DNA of 64,000 nucleotides from contig CBDATE010000018.1 in the NCBI GenBank assembly GCA_965199815.1, positions 248,001 to 312,000 of the forward strand. The letters run 5' to 3'. This DNA comes from Azotimanducus sp965199815. Lineage in GTDB: Bacteria > Pseudomonadota > Gammaproteobacteria > Pseudomonadales > Azotimanducaceae. This document shows positions 1 through 11,000 of this stretch, piece by piece. The notes beneath the pieces were generated by a model. It saw only the letters and a list, made by a program, of their open reading frames with translations. It searched no databases and was not told where the DNA came from. The position numbers and the translations under genes were made by a program. How positions within the stretch are numbered: position 1 is the stretch's first letter; each line of letters starts with the position of its first letter.

Positions 1-2
1 AT

Positions 3-3000
3 TTCAGGCTGTTCGCCACGCCTTCGCTGAAGAGGCTGTCGATCTCCGAGGACATCAAAATCCCCCAAGGTGCTGTCGCCGGCCCACCTGACTGGGTCAC
101 GATCACTGTGGGGGCCGGCAACAACGCGCCCGAGGTGGCAAACCAGATTCCCGATCAGCCGGTGCAGGTGGCAACAGCGCTCAGTTACACCTTCCCCGAG
201 AACTCCTTTGTCGATGCCGATAACGAATCCCTCAGCTACACGGCAAGCAAGGCGGATGGCGGTGAGTTGCCCTCATGGCTGATGTTTGACCGGACAACGC
301 GTACCTTCTCGGGTACGCCGCCGACCTCGGTCGGTACGCTGCCGTTCAGGTTGACGGTGGCGGTGGAGGCGACCGACCCCAACAACGCGTCGGTGCGTGA
401 CACCTTTGACGTGGTGGTGACCGAGACGGATGTGTGCAACCGCTCGGCGGGGGTGCGCAACCTGATTGTCGTTAACGTCTCAGGCATCAACGACTGCGCG
501 GATGTAACGCCTGCTCAGCTCGCGAACATCCCGGACATATCCGCGAGCTTTCTGCTCAGAACCAGTGGCATCAAGGCGGGCGACTTCGCGGGGCTGACCG
601 GATTGGTTTTGCTCAATATCACGAGCAACAATCTCCGCTCGCTGCCCGCGAATATCTTCGATCCGCTGACGAAGCTGCAGACTTTGCGAATGGGCAGCAA
701 CTGCTATGGAGGAGAATTGCCCGAAAATCTGTTCGCCAGGCTCGCCGAGCTGACGACCCTGGACCTTAGAAGCGCGTGCCGCAACAGCCTGCCCGCCGGG
801 ATGTTCGATACGCTCACCAAGCTCAGGAGTCTGAATCTGGAAAATAACAGCCTGCGTAGCCTGCCCGCCGGGGTGTTCGATATGCTCACCGAGCTGACCA
901 CTCTGAACCTGGCATTCAACTTGTTTGCCTCGAACGCGCTGCGCGACGATGTCTTCAAGCCACTGACGAAGTTGCGGAGCCTGCGGCTGAACAATAACAC
1001 GGGCAGAGGCCGCCCGAATCAGGTGTTCAGGCCCGGGGCGAACGCCGGAGAGGACCAGCGGGTGGACACGGGTGCCGAGGTCAATCTGCAGGGCATGGCG
1101 ACCGGCCCCTGGGGGGATGCGGTGTTCTGGCGCTGGCTGCAGGTGACGGGCGCGCGCTCGAACACGGGGGTCAGCGCGTCCGATCGCGTGACGCTCACCG
1201 ATGCCAACAGCGCCACGCCGTCCTTCACCGCTCCGGCCATGGGCTCGAGCCTGCATTTCAGGCTTCAGGTCAGGCAGGCGCGCGGCGCGGCAACCAGCGT
1301 CTCCGAAGGCAGCGACTGGGTGACGATAATCACCAACACCGCGCCAGAAGTCGCCGACGGCATCTCCGATCAGCCGGCCGCGGTGGGTGTGGAGTTCGTC
1401 TATGCCATTCCGGCTGGCGCTTTCGTTGATGCGGACAGCCGCGACACCCTCGCGTACACGGCGAGTCAGGGGGACGGCACCGACCTGCCCGGCTGGTTGA
1501 TGTTCGACACCGCTACCGCCACCTTCTCGGGTACGCCACAGGCAGCGCAACTCGGCAGGCAGACGGTGAAGGTGACCGCGAGCGACGGCATGGCCATGGT
1601 CAGCGACAGCTTCGATATTGTGGTGGCCGAAACCGATGTCTGCCTGCGTACGCCGCAGGTGCGCGATGCCCTGGTCGCCGCTGTACCGGGGGCCAGCGAC
1701 TGCGCCGCCCTGACACTAGCCAACCTGCCGGGTATCCAGAGCCTGAATCTCCGGACCAAGGGTCTTGTCGGCCTGCGCTCGCTCGACTTCGGGGGGCTGA
1801 CGGGACTGAACACGCTTACCCTGAGTGATAATCAGTTGGCCGTCCTGCCCGAAGGCATCTTCGACGATCTCACCGCGCTCACGACGCTCACCCTGAGTGA
1901 TAACCGGCTGACCGCCCTGCCCGCGAATGCGTTCACCAGGCTTGCCAGCCTGACGAATCTGCGCATCAACAACAACCAGCTGGCATCGCTGCCGAGCGGC
2001 GCATTCGCACGCACCCCGTTGCAGGTACTGGAGCTGGCCCAAAACCGCCTGAACGCACTGCCGGACGATCTCTTCCAACCGCTGGTGACATTGCGTCGGC
2101 TGCATCTGCAAGGCAACCCGGGTGCGCCGTTCAAACCAATCGTGAACGCCGGTGCCGACCAGACACCGGCCGCCGGCGACACGGTGATGTTCACTGCGAC
2201 AGTGTCCGGTCCCTGGGGCCCCTTGGCCCTCTGGCAGTGGACACAAGTGGATGCGAACGGCTCCACAACTCCCGTTCCTGTCGATGCGCGCGTGGCGCTG
2301 TCCGCCCCCACCGGCGACAGAACGAACTTCACCGCTCCGGCTTCCGGCACCCTGTATTTCATGGTGGTCGCCACCCAGTCTCCGGTACCGTCCAGCGCGA
2401 CAGGCTCGGCCGCCAGCGACCCCGAATGGGTGACGGTGGGCATCGGCAACAGTGCGCCTGTCGTACAGGTCTTGATACCCGATGGCCGTGCACGGGCCGG
2501 ATTGGCATACAGCTACGCCTTCCCGGCCAATACCTTCAGCGACCCCGAAGGTCAAGCCCTCACCTACACGGCGACATTGGCGGATGGCGCTCCGCTGCCG
2601 TCATGGCTGACCTTCAACCCCACCACCCGCACCTTCGCGGGTATAGCGCAGGTTGTACCGGGCGGCACGCTCTCCCTGAAGGTGATGGCGGATGATTCCA
2701 ATGGCGGCGTGGGCAGCGATACCTTCGATATTCGCATATCCGGCACGGATGTGTGCGGGCGCACCAGCGAGGTCCGCGATGCCATTGTCAATGCCGTTGC
2801 CGGCGTGGACGACTGCCGGGACCTGCTCCCCTCCCATCTGGCCAACATGCAGAATCTGTTTGTCACCTCCGTGAATCTGACAAGCGTGAAGTCGGGCGAT
2901 TTCGCCGGTCTGACCGGCCTGATCAGGCTCGGCCTGAATGCCAACAAACTCACTTCCCTGCCCGCCACCATCTTCTCCCCGCTCACGGGACTGCAGAGGC

Positions 3001-6000
3001 TGTTCCTGCAGGGCAACAACTTCACCACCTTGCCGGCGAACATCTTCGAGCCGCTCCCCAATCTGATCCATTTGTCGCTGGCCAGCAACCGGTTCGAGTC
3101 CCTGCCCGAAGGTATCCTCGTGCCACTCACGAAACTCACGATACTTTCGCTGAGTGGCAACCCGGGCGCACCTTTCCGCCCGACGGTGGATGCCGGTCCC
3201 GATCAATCGGTGCTGACCGGTGCTCAGGTATCGCTCGCGGGCCGGGCGACCGGTGCCTGGGGCAATAACGTCTTCTGGCAATGGGAGCAGGTGGATGGGC
3301 CAAGCTCGAACACCGTGGTCACGGACGGCGTGACGCTCACCGGTGCCACCAGTTCCACGGCGATGTTCACCGCCCCGGAGATGACCAAGGCGCTGCACTT
3401 CCGGCTGGTAGCCACGCCGCCACAAGCCGTGAGTGGCACGGCCGCCAGCCTCGCCGACTGGGTGACGGTGGGCGCGGGCAATCTGGTGCCGACGCTGGTT
3501 ACCCCGATTCCCGATCAGGCGGTGATGCCGGGGATGGCGTTCAGCTACACCTTTCCCGACAACACCTTCGCCGATGCCGACGGCGATACCCTGGCCTACA
3601 CAGCGACCCAGACTGATGGCAGCGCGTTGCCCGCATGGCTGACCTTTGATGCCGCTACCCGGACCTTCTCCGACAAGCTCACGGGGACGAACAGGGGTAC
3701 CCCTTCGACACCATCCCAGCTCTCGCTGCGAGTGGTCGCGAACGACGGCAATGGCGGGGTGGTGAGCGATGTCTTCGATGTCGCGGTGGCCGCGACCGAT
3801 GTCTGTCTGCGCACACCGCAGGTGCGCGATGCGATTCTGGGCCAGATTCCCGGTGTCAGCGACTGCCTGGCCGTGACCACTGCACAGCTCGCGGACATCG
3901 ACGGCCTGTCTATTTTGAGTGGCGACATAGAGAGCCTGCAGGCGCGTGATTTCACTGGCCTCACCGGCCTCACGCTCCTGAACCTGGCCGAAAACGAACG
4001 ACTGACCGAACTGCCCGCGGGCATCTTCGATCCGCTTGTCCGGTTGACGCGTCTGCTCCTGTCCGAAAACGGCCTGACATCGACGGCGCTGCCTGTCGGG
4101 GTGTTCGCCAGTCTCACCGCGCTCACCGGAAGCACATCGCTGCAACTGCAGGGCAACCCGGGTGCGCCCTTCCGCCCGACCGCGGATGCCGGTGCAAACC
4201 AGACCGTGGCCAAGGGTGCCAAGGTCACGCTGGCGGCGACCGAAGTCGGTGCCTGGGGACCCAATGTCACCTGGGCCTGGACGCAGGTAGATGGGCCACA
4301 ATCGAATCGGGCGGTTCCGGGCGGCGTGACGCGCACCGGTGCCACGCCGTCCTTCACCGCCCCGGACAAGGATGCCACCCTGCATTTCAAAGTGATCGCC
4401 ACACCGCAGCAGGGGGTTTCGGCGACCACCGGGCTGGCCGCGAGCACCCCCGACTGGACGACGGTGCGGGTGGGGGCCGGCAATACGTCTCCCCGGGTAA
4501 CCAACGCGCTGCGCGATCAGGGCACGGAGGTGGGTCAGGCGTTCATCTACATCTTTGCCAACAACACCTTCTCTGATACTGACGGCGACACGCTGACCTA
4601 CACGGCGACGCAGACCGACGGTACTGCCCTGCCAGCGTGGCTGACCTTCACTGCGGCCAATCGCACTTTTTCGGGCACGGCGCAGGCAGGAGATGCCGGC
4701 ACCCTGTCGGTGCAGCTGACCGCGAGCGACGGCACAGACGAGGCGCGTGACGATTTCGATATCTTCGTGGCCCCGACCAGTGTCTGCCGTCGCACACCGC
4801 AAGTGCGCGATGCGATTCTGGCCGCTGTTACCGACGTCAGCGATTGCGCTGCCCTGACACCCGCAAATCTGGCGGCCATCAGCGCGCTGGATCTCGAATC
4901 CGGAAACATCGACAGCTTGCAGGCGTTCGATTTCGTCGGCCTGACCGGACTCACCTTCCTGCGCCTGGAGGTGAACAGCCTCAGCGAGTTGCCGGCGGGG
5001 GTCTTCGATCCGCTTGCCGCACTGTCCAGGCTCTTGCTGTCCGATAACAACCTGACATCGTTGCCCGCCGGTGTGTTCAGCAAGCTCACCGGGTTTACGA
5101 GGACGACAGGGCTGCAATTGCAGCGCAACCCGGGTGCGCCCTTCAGCCCGATTGCGGATGCCGGTGCCGACTTTTCTGTTGCTCAGGGTGCCAGCGTCTC
5201 GCTTCAGGGGCGCTCGGTCGGTGCCTGGGGCGACAACGTGACCTGGAGCTGGACGCAGGTGGACGGCGAGGCATCGAGTACGGCGGTCACGAACGGCGTG
5301 AGGCTGTCCGGTGCCGGGTCGGCCACGCCTTCATTCACTGCTCCCGCGATGAACACAACGCTGCATTTCAGGCTCACGGTCACGCCCAGGCCCGGGGTGT
5401 CCACGGCCTCGGGCACCGCCGCCAGTGCACCCGACTGGGTGAAGGTGACGATTGGCTCCGGCAGCAGGGCACCGAGCGTCTCGGGCGGCATTCCCGATCA
5501 GGTGGCGAAACTGGACAGCCAATTCAGCTACGAAATTCCGGACGGTGCCTTCTCCGATGAGGACAGCGATTCTCTGGACTTCACGGCGACCGCCATGGAT
5601 GGTGGCGCGTTGCCCGCGTGGCTGTCCTTCACGGACCCCAGATTCTCGGGCATGCCGCGCATGGCGGACCGCGGCACCCTGGAGGTGCGCGTGACCGCGA
5701 CCGATGGCACCAGCTCGGTGCGCGACAACTTCAACATTCTGGTGGCACCGACGGATGTCTGTGCGCGCTCCGACGAGGTGCAGGCCGCCATCATTGGCGC
5801 TGTGCCGGGGGTCGGTGATTGTGCCGAACTGACGGCCGCCGAGCTCGCGGGTATCACCCTCCTGAACATGTCGAGCAGCAGTATTGCGAGCCTGCGCGAA
5901 GGTGATTTCGATGGACTGACCGGCTTGCAGATTCTGCGCCTCGACGGCAACAGCCTGGCCTCGCTGCCGAAGGATCTGTTCGTCCCGCTCACCTCCCTGA

Positions 6001-8096
6001 CCTATCTCAATGTGGCGCGGAATACCGGTTCGCCCTTCGCCCCGGTGCTCGATGCCGGCGCGGACCAGTCGCTGGACTCCGATGTCATGGTCACCCTGTC
6101 GGCGAGCGTGAGCGGTGCCTGGGGCGACGGGGTGAGCCTGGAATGGACCCAGGTGGACGGCGCAGCCTCGAATACGGAGGTTTCGGGCGGTGTGGCGCTT
6201 GTCGGTGCGACTACCGCCACGGCATCCTTTACTGCCCCGAGCGAATCCGCCACCCTGCATTTCCGGGTGAAGGCCACGCCGACTCGCGGTGCGAGCGATG
6301 CCAGCCAGAGGCGTGAGCGCGGCATCGCAGAAGCCTTCGATTGGGTGACAGTGACAGTGAGCAAGGCGGTCCCGACCTTCAGCGTGAGTGGTCCGGAGAC
6401 GGTGGCCGAAGGTGCCGAAACGGCCAGCTACACAGTGTCGCTGAGTGTGGAGCCAGCCGCGGACGTGACGGTGGAGTATGCGACGGCGGACGGTACGGCG
6501 ACCGCAGGTTCGGACTACGTGGCGACGAGCGCCACACTCACCTTCACGCCGATGAACTGGAATACGCCGCAGACGGTGATGGTGACCATCACTGATGACC
6601 TTGTGGATGAAGACGAAGAGACCTTCACCTTCGCTCTCTCCAACCAGAGCAGTGGCACGGCGCTGTCCTCGACCGCGGCATCGCTGACCACCAGCATCCT
6701 CGATGACGATGTGCGCGGCCTGACGCTGTCCACGACTGCCTTGACGGTGGATGAGGGGGCGACCACCACCTACACGGTGGTGCTGGCGACGCAGCCGACG
6801 GCGGAGGTGACGGTGACCGTGGGAGTGGCAGTGCGCGACGTGTCGGTGGACACGGACACCGTGGCGGAGGGCGTTCAGAAAACACTCACCTTCACGCCGA
6901 TGAACTGGAACATGCCGCAGACGGTGACGGTGGTGGCAGCCGCGGATGATGATGTGAGCTTCGATGAGCCGGAGACGCTCACCCACAGCGCATCCGGCGG
7001 CGACTACGAGTCCTTGCCGTCCGCGAGTGCGCCATCGGTGGAAGTGACCGTCACGGAGAAGGACACGGCCGTCTTCAGCGTGATCGGTCCTGCGCGTGTG
7101 CCCGAGGATGCCGGTATGGCCACTTTCACGGTGTCGCTGAGCAAGGCGCCCGGTGTGAATGTGGTGTTGGACTACGCGACTTCGGATGGCACGGCGACGG
7201 CGGGGTCGGATTACACGGAGACGGCGGGGAGCGGGAACAGAGCGCTGTTCTTTCGTTTCTCCGACTGGGATACGCCGAGGACGGTCGATGTGCCCATCAC
7301 GGATGACACGGTGGATGAGGGTGATGAAACCTTCGTCTTCACGCTGAGCAATCCGCAAACCTTCAGCGCCGCCGGCGTGATAGCCAACCTGGCCCTGTCG
7401 CCGACGGCATCCTCGGTCATCACAACCATCACCGACAACGACACTCCCGAGGTGACGGTGTCCTTCGCCGCCGCAACCTACAGCGTGGCGGAAGGCGGCA
7501 GCGCGAGTTTCACCCTGACCCTCGATGCGGACCCCGAGCGCTCGGTGACCATTCCATTGACGGCGATGAATGGCACCGGTGTCACCTCGGACGATTACAG
7601 CCTGCCGGAATCGGTGACCTTCATGAGCGGCGAAACCTCGAAGACGCTGACCTTCACGGCGACGGATGATGCGCTTGATGAAGACGACGAGACGGTGACC
7701 CTGGGCTTCGGGGCATCCTTGCCGGAGCGGGTGACGGCGGGCACAACGGCACAGGCGCAAGTGACCATCACCGACAATGACACGCGTGGTGTGACGCTCT
7801 CGAATACCACCCTGTCGGTGATTGAGGGCGAGACCGGCACCTACACGGTGGTGCTGGATTCCGAGCCGACCGGCAGTGTGACGGTGACACCGACGGTACC
7901 GTCAAACGCCGAAATATCGGTAGCTCCGAGCTCGCTGACCTTCACCGCAGCCAACTGGGATGAGGCGCAGACGGTGACGGTGACGGCAGCCGAGGATGAG
8001 GACCTGATAGCGGATGCGCCGGTGACGCTCACCCACAGCGTGTCGGGTGCGGACTATGCGTCCACAGTGGCGGGCTCGGTGGCACGGTGTCGCTGA
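3..8096 (+). CDS. Giant LRR/Ig/Calx-beta surface protein, 5' part (open at left edge, ends at a frameshift)
   Basis: The frame is open from base 3. The residues before the first possible start (GTG at 108) already match the end of a PKD-like repeat, reading FRLFATPS and then PDWVTITVGAGN, so that GTG is internal and the real start and signal peptide lie left of the window. The visible part has six modules, each an Ig/cadherin-like domain (IPDQ, then YTFP, then DADGD), an LRR block capped by a VC...DC pair, and a PKD-like domain (AGADQ...WxWTQVDG...FTAP...LHFRL). About five Calx-beta-type domains follow from 6,370. The frame then hits TGA at 8,094, in the middle of a Calx-beta repeat that continues in another frame from 8,087. 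The role is probably extracellular adhesion or ligand binding, inferred from domain types. It should be read as the 5' part of the same gene as 8,087-49,783. Confidence 0.85.
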   Translation, partial: FRLFATPSLKRLSISEDIKIPQGAVAGPPDWVTITVGAGNNAPEVANQIPDQPVQVATALSYTFPENSFVDADNESLSYTASKADGGELPSWLMFDRTTRTFSGTPPTSVGTLPFRLTVAVEATDPNNASVRDTFDVVVTETDVCNRSAGVRNLIVVNVSGINDCADVTPAQLANIPDISASFLLRTSGIKAGDFAGLTGLVLLNITSNNLRSLPANIFDPLTKLQTLRMGSNCYGGELPENLFARLAELTTLDLRSACRNSLPAGMFDTLTKLRSLNLENNSLRSLPAGVFDMLTELTTLNLAFNLFASNALRDDVFKPLTKLRSLRLNNNTGRGRPNQVFRPGANAGEDQRVDTGAEVNLQGMATGPWGDAVFWRWLQVTGARSNTGVSASDRVTLTDANSATPSFTAPAMGSSLHFRLQVRQARGAATSVSEGSDWVTIITNTAPEVADGISDQPAAVGVEFVYAIPAGAFVDADSRDTLAYTASQGDGTDLPGWLMFDTATATFSGTPQAAQLGRQTVKVTASDGMAMVSDSFDIVVAETDVCLRTPQVRDALVAAVPGASDCAALTLANLPGIQSLNLRTKGLVGLRSLDFGGLTGLNTLTLSDNQLAVLPEGIFDDLTALTTLTLSDNRLTALPANAFTRLASLTNLRINNNQLASLPSGAFARTPLQVLELAQNRLNALPDDLFQPLVTLRRLHLQGNPGAPFKPIVNAGADQTPAAGDTVMFTATVSGPWGPLALWQWTQVDANGSTTPVPVDARVALSAPTGDRTNFTAPASGTLYFMVVATQSPVPSSATGSAASDPEWVTVGIGNSAPVVQVLIPDGRARAGLAYSYAFPANTFSDPEGQALTYTATLADGAPLPSWLTFNPTTRTFAGIAQVVPGGTLSLKVMADDSNGGVGSDTFDIRISGTDVCGRTSEVRDAIVNAVAGVDDCRDLLPSHLANMQNLFVTSVNLTSVKSGDFAGLTGLIRLGLNANKLTSLPATIFSPLTGLQRLFLQGNNFTTLPANIFEPLPNLIHLSLASNRFESLPEGILVPLTKLTILSLSGNPGAPFRPTVDAGPDQSVLTGAQVSLAGRATGAWGNNVFWQWEQVDGPSSNTVVTDGVTLTGATSSTAMFTAPEMTKALHFRLVATPPQAVSGTAASLADWVTVGAGNLVPTLVTPIPDQAVMPGMAFSYTFPDNTFADADGDTLAYTATQTDGSALPAWLTFDAATRTFSDKLTGTNRGTPSTPSQLSLRVVANDGNGGVVSDVFDVAVAATDVCLRTPQVRDAILGQIPGVSDCLAVTTAQLADIDGLSILSGDIESLQARDFTGLTGLTLLNLAENERLTELPAGIFDPLVRLTRLLLSENGLTSTALPVGVFASLTALTGSTSLQLQGNPGAPFRPTADAGANQTVAKGAKVTLAATEVGAWGPNVTWAWTQVDGPQSNRAVPGGVTRTGATPSFTAPDKDATLHFKVIATPQQGVSATTGLAASTPDWTTVRVGAGNTSPRVTNALRDQGTEVGQAFIYIFANNTFSDTDGDTLTYTATQTDGTALPAWLTFTAANRTFSGTAQAGDAGTLSVQLTASDGTDEARDDFDIFVAPTSVCRRTPQVRDAILAAVTDVSDCAALTPANLAAISALDLESGNIDSLQAFDFVGLTGLTFLRLEVNSLSELPAGVFDPLAALSRLLLSDNNLTSLPAGVFSKLTGFTRTTGLQLQRNPGAPFSPIADAGADFSVAQGASVSLQGRSVGAWGDNVTWSWTQVDGEASSTAVTNGVRLSGAGSATPSFTAPAMNTTLHFRLTVTPRPGVSTASGTAASAPDWVKVTIGSGSRAPSVSGGIPDQVAKLDSQFSYEIPDGAFSDEDSDSLDFTATAMDGGALPAWLSFTDPRFSGMPRMADRGTLEVRVTATDGTSSVRDNFNILVAPTDVCARSDEVQAAIIGAVPGVGDCAELTAAELAGITLLNMSSSSIASLREGDFDGLTGLQILRLDGNSLASLPKDLFVPLTSLTYLNVARNTGSPFAPVLDAGADQSLDSDVMVTLSASVSGAWGDGVSLEWTQVDGAASNTEVSGGVALVGATTATASFTAPSESATLHFRVKATPTRGASDASQRRERGIAEAFDWVTVTVSKAVPTFSVSGPETVAEGAETASYTVSLSVEPAADVTVEYATADGTATAGSDYVATSATLTFTPMNWNTPQTVMVTITDDLVDEDEETFTFALSNQSSGTALSSTAASLTTSILDDDVRGLTLSTTALTVDEGATTTYTVVLATQPTAEVTVTVGVAVRDVSVDTDTVAEGVQKTLTFTPMNWNMPQTVTVVAAADDDVSFDEPETLTHSASGGDYESLPSASAPSVEVTVTEKDTAVFSVIGPARVPEDAGMATFTVSLSKAPGVNVVLDYATSDGTATAGSDYTETAGSGNRALFFRFSDWDTPRTVDVPITDDTVDEGDETFVFTLSNPQTFSAAGVIANLALSPTASSVITTITDNDTPEVTVSFAAATYSVAEGGSASFTLTLDADPERSVTIPLTAMNGTGVTSDDYSLPESVTFMSGETSKTLTFTATDDALDEDDETVTLGFGASLPERVTAGTTAQAQVTITDNDTRGVTLSNTTLSVIEGETGTYTVVLDSEPTGSVTVTPTVPSNAEISVAPSSLTFTAANWDEAQTVTVTAAEDEDLIADAPVTLTHSVSGADYASTVAGSVARCR
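108..6363 (+). repeat. Six tandem Ig - LRR - PKD-like modules
   Basis: Module starts are near 123, 1,339, 2,449, 3,480, 4,485 and 5,462. Each Ig-like part is followed by a cap with the pattern VCxRTxxVRDAI...VxDC (near 432, 1,640, 2,752, 3,802, 4,783 and 5,759). Leucine-rich repeats of the type GLTGLxxLxLxxNxLxSLPxxxF come next, then NPGAPFxP leads into a PKD-like domain. Modules differ mainly in LRR number; the first is longest and the last shortest. They are diverged at DNA level, unlike the later arrays, which suggests an older expansion. The two cap cysteines recur in every module and probably form a disulfide, as in other extracellular LRR proteins. Module 1 carries two more cysteines in neighbouring repeats. 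Confidence 0.85.
6370..8081 (+). repeat. Calx-beta-type domain block of the 5' part
   Basis: There are about five domains, starting near 6,370, 6,716, 7,066, 7,441 and 7,786. Motifs are FSVSGPETVAEG, YATADGTATAGSDY, LTFTPMNW and a DDxxDExxETFTF acidic run, which is the usual calcium-binding signature of Calx-beta domains. The last domain is cut by the frame break. Confidence 0.8.
8079..8089 (+). other. Frameshift junction: about 85 bases missing relative to the repeat consensus
   Basis: The upstream frame reads ...DYASTVAGSV and the downstream frame resumes at GTG 8,087 with VSLSAGPGANVTVNYATANG. In the sibling repeat at about 9,840-9,960 these two motifs are separated by 30 residues (90 nt), covering the end of one domain and the FSVTGP start of the next. 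Here only five bases (8,082-8,086) separate them, so 85 nt are missing and the frame shifts. Possible causes are a real deletion between short repeats or an assembly error in repetitive sequence. I saw no slippery site or start signal that would make the split functional. Confidence 0.8.
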
Positions 8097-11000
8097 GCGC
8101 GGGCCCCGGGGCGAACGTGACAGTGAATTACGCAACGGCGAATGGCACGGCGACGGCGGGTTCGGACTATACGGCGAAGAGCGGCACCCTCACCTTCACG
8201 ACAACCAACTGGGAGACGGCGCAGACGGTATCGGTCTCCATCCTGGAGGATGCGATAGATGAAGATGATGAGACCTTTACCTTCACCCTGAGCAATCCGA
8301 GCCCCGCTGCAATACTGTCGCAGACTCCGTCGCTGACCACCACGATCATCGACGACGATACGCGCAGCCTGACCTACTCGGCTACGCCGACAACAATGCG
8401 GCTGGGCCAGCAAATTACCGCGATGACGGCCACGGTGACAGGCTTTGCCGGTACCGACCTCGTCTATTCGGTGAATCCCCCTCTGCCATCGGGCCTGAAT
8501 CTGAACTCCGGCAGCGGTGAGATTTCCGGCACACCAGAAGCTGCGAGCGTGGGAACGACAGCGGTGACGGTGACGGCCACGCAGGGCAGCGGAGAATCTG
8601 CCAGGACGGCGACCGCCCGGCTCACCTTCCCGGTGATTGGCAAGGCGACGCTGGCGAAGCCGACAAATCTGGCGCTGAAGGCGAATAGCGTGACGAATTC
8701 CGGCTTCACAGTGACCTGGACTGCGGTAGCGAATGCCGCGGGCTACGCGACGGTCGCCGTGGCGGGCATTGACACCTTCCCCGTCACGGTGGCGAGCACG
8801 GGCACCGAGGCGGTGTTTACCGGACTGGCCTCGAATACCGCCTACACGGTGACAGTGACAGCGACCGGCGATGCCAACTACGCGAACAGCGCAGCCTCGG
8901 ATGCGCTGCAAGTGACCACTGCGGCGAACCGGGTGCCGACGCTGGGTACCGGGATTCCCGATCAGACGGCGACGATGGGTACAGCGTTCTCGTATGCCTT
9001 CCCGACGACTGCCTTCAGCGATGCGGACGGCGACAGCTTGACCTATGAAGCCAGGCAGACGGACGGCACAATGGACACCACTTTGCCTTCCTGGCTGACC
9101 TTTACCGCGGCCGAACGCAGGTTCGCGGGTACGCCGAGGACTGCCGACATCGGCATTCTGTCGGTCAAGGTGACGGCGAGTGATGGCCAGGGCGGGTCCA
9201 TCAGCGACACCTTCAACATCGCGGTGCGCTCGGCGACACCGCCGGGTCTGACGCTGTCGAAGACATCCCTGACGGTGAACGAAGGTGCGACCGACACCTA
9301 TACGGTGGTGCTGGCGGCTCAGCCAACGGAGAGTGTGACGGTAGCGGTGGCTGTGACTGGTTCGTCAGATGTGACGGTGGCACCGACATCGCTGATCTTC
9401 ACCACAAGCAACTGGGATGATGCCCGCACGGTGACGGTAAGCGCGGCTGAAGACGAGGATGCCGGGGACGATACGGCCACGCTCAATCACACAGCATCAG
9501 GTGCAGGCTACGGTTCGGTGACCGGCAGCCTGTCGGTGACCGTGAATGATGATGAAACCCGCGGTGTGACGCTGTCGACGGCGGTATTGACGGTGCAGGA
9601 AGGCGAGACGGGCACCTATACGCTGGTGCTTGATTCCGAGCCGACGGGCAATGTGACGGTGACGGTGACGGTGGGCGGTGCATCGGGGGATGTCTCGGCA
9701 TCTCCCGCATCGCTGATGTTCACCGATTCGAACTGGAACGTGGCGCAGACAGTGACGGTAACGGCAGACACGGACACGGATGCCCTCAATGATCCGGCGG
9801 TGACGCTCACCCATGCCGTGAGCGGTGCGGACTATGCGTCGGTGCTGGCGGGGTCGGTGACGGTGACTGTCACCGAGAAGGACGCGGCCACCTTCAGCGT
9901 GACCGGTCCGGCAAGGGTGGCCGAGGACGCGACTACGGCTACCTACAGGGTGTCGCTGAGCATAGAGCCCGCGGCGGACGTGACGGTGGACTACGCGACG
10001 GCGGATGGCACGGGCGACGCTGCAGCGACGGCGGGGTCGGACTACACGGCGGAGAGCGGGACACTCACCTTCACGACGATGAACTGGAACACGCCGCAGA
10101 CGGTAGGGGTCTCCATTCTGGAGGATGCGATAGATGACGATGACGAAACCTTCACCTTCACGCTGAGCAATCCGAGCAGCGGTGCGGCGCTGTCGGCATC
10201 GCCATCGGTGGTTACGACCATCACCGACAACGACGACCCGCAAGTGACGGTGTCCTTCGCTGCCGCGACGAGCAGTGTGGCGGAGGGTTCAACGGTGGCC
10301 GTGAGCATACTCCTGAGCGCCGACCCGGAGCGGTCGGTGGATATTCCGCTGACCATCACGAATGGCACGGGCGCAACTTCCGATGATTACAGCGGCATAC
10401 CGGGTTCGGTGACTTTCGCGAGCGGCGAAACCACAAGGACGCTGACCTTCTCGGCGACGCAGGACGTACTCGATGAGTTGGACGAGACGGTGACGCTGGG
10501 CTTCGGAACATCCCTGCCGAATCGGATTACGGCGGGCACCACATCGTCAACGCAGGTGACCATTACCGACGATGACACGCGCGGCGTGAGCTTGTCCGCA
10601 ACGGCTCTGACGGTGCTCGAGGGTGCGACCGCCACGTACACGGTAGTGCTTGATACGCAGCCAACGGGGGCTGTGACGGTGACGGTGAACGGGGCATCAG
10701 GTGATGTGTCGGTGGACACGGACCTTGTGGAGCCGGGCGATCAGAACAAGCTGACCTTCACCACAAGCAACTGGGATGAGGCGCAGACGGTGACAGTACG
10801 GGCGGCCACGGATGAGAACGCGATCAACGACGCAGTAGTGACACTCACCCATGCTGTGACGGGTGGCGACTATGCGTCGCTGACGGCAGGTTCAGTGGCA
10901 GTGACGATTACCGAAAAAGACATAGTCACTTTCAGCGTGACTGGCCCGGAGACGGTGGCCGAGAGTGCGGGCAAGGCCATCTACAGGGTGTCGTTGAGCG

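Noticed and set aside
108..110. GTG as the start of the giant gene
   Set aside because: The same frame is open to base 3 and encodes a matching repeat; there is no ribosome-binding site or signal peptide.
480..7760. Long antisense open frames opposite the giant gene (up to 838 codons at 2,601-5,117 and 809 at 5,331-7,760; also 867 at 14,753-17,356)
   Set aside because: They mirror the repeats of the sense gene, have Arg/His-rich composition with no family motifs, and are expected by chance in GC-rich sequence with strong codon bias.
8087..8089. GTG as an independent start for the 13,898-codon frame
   Set aside because: It is the Val of a conserved VSLS motif in the middle of a domain, with no ribosome-binding site before it and no signal peptide after it.
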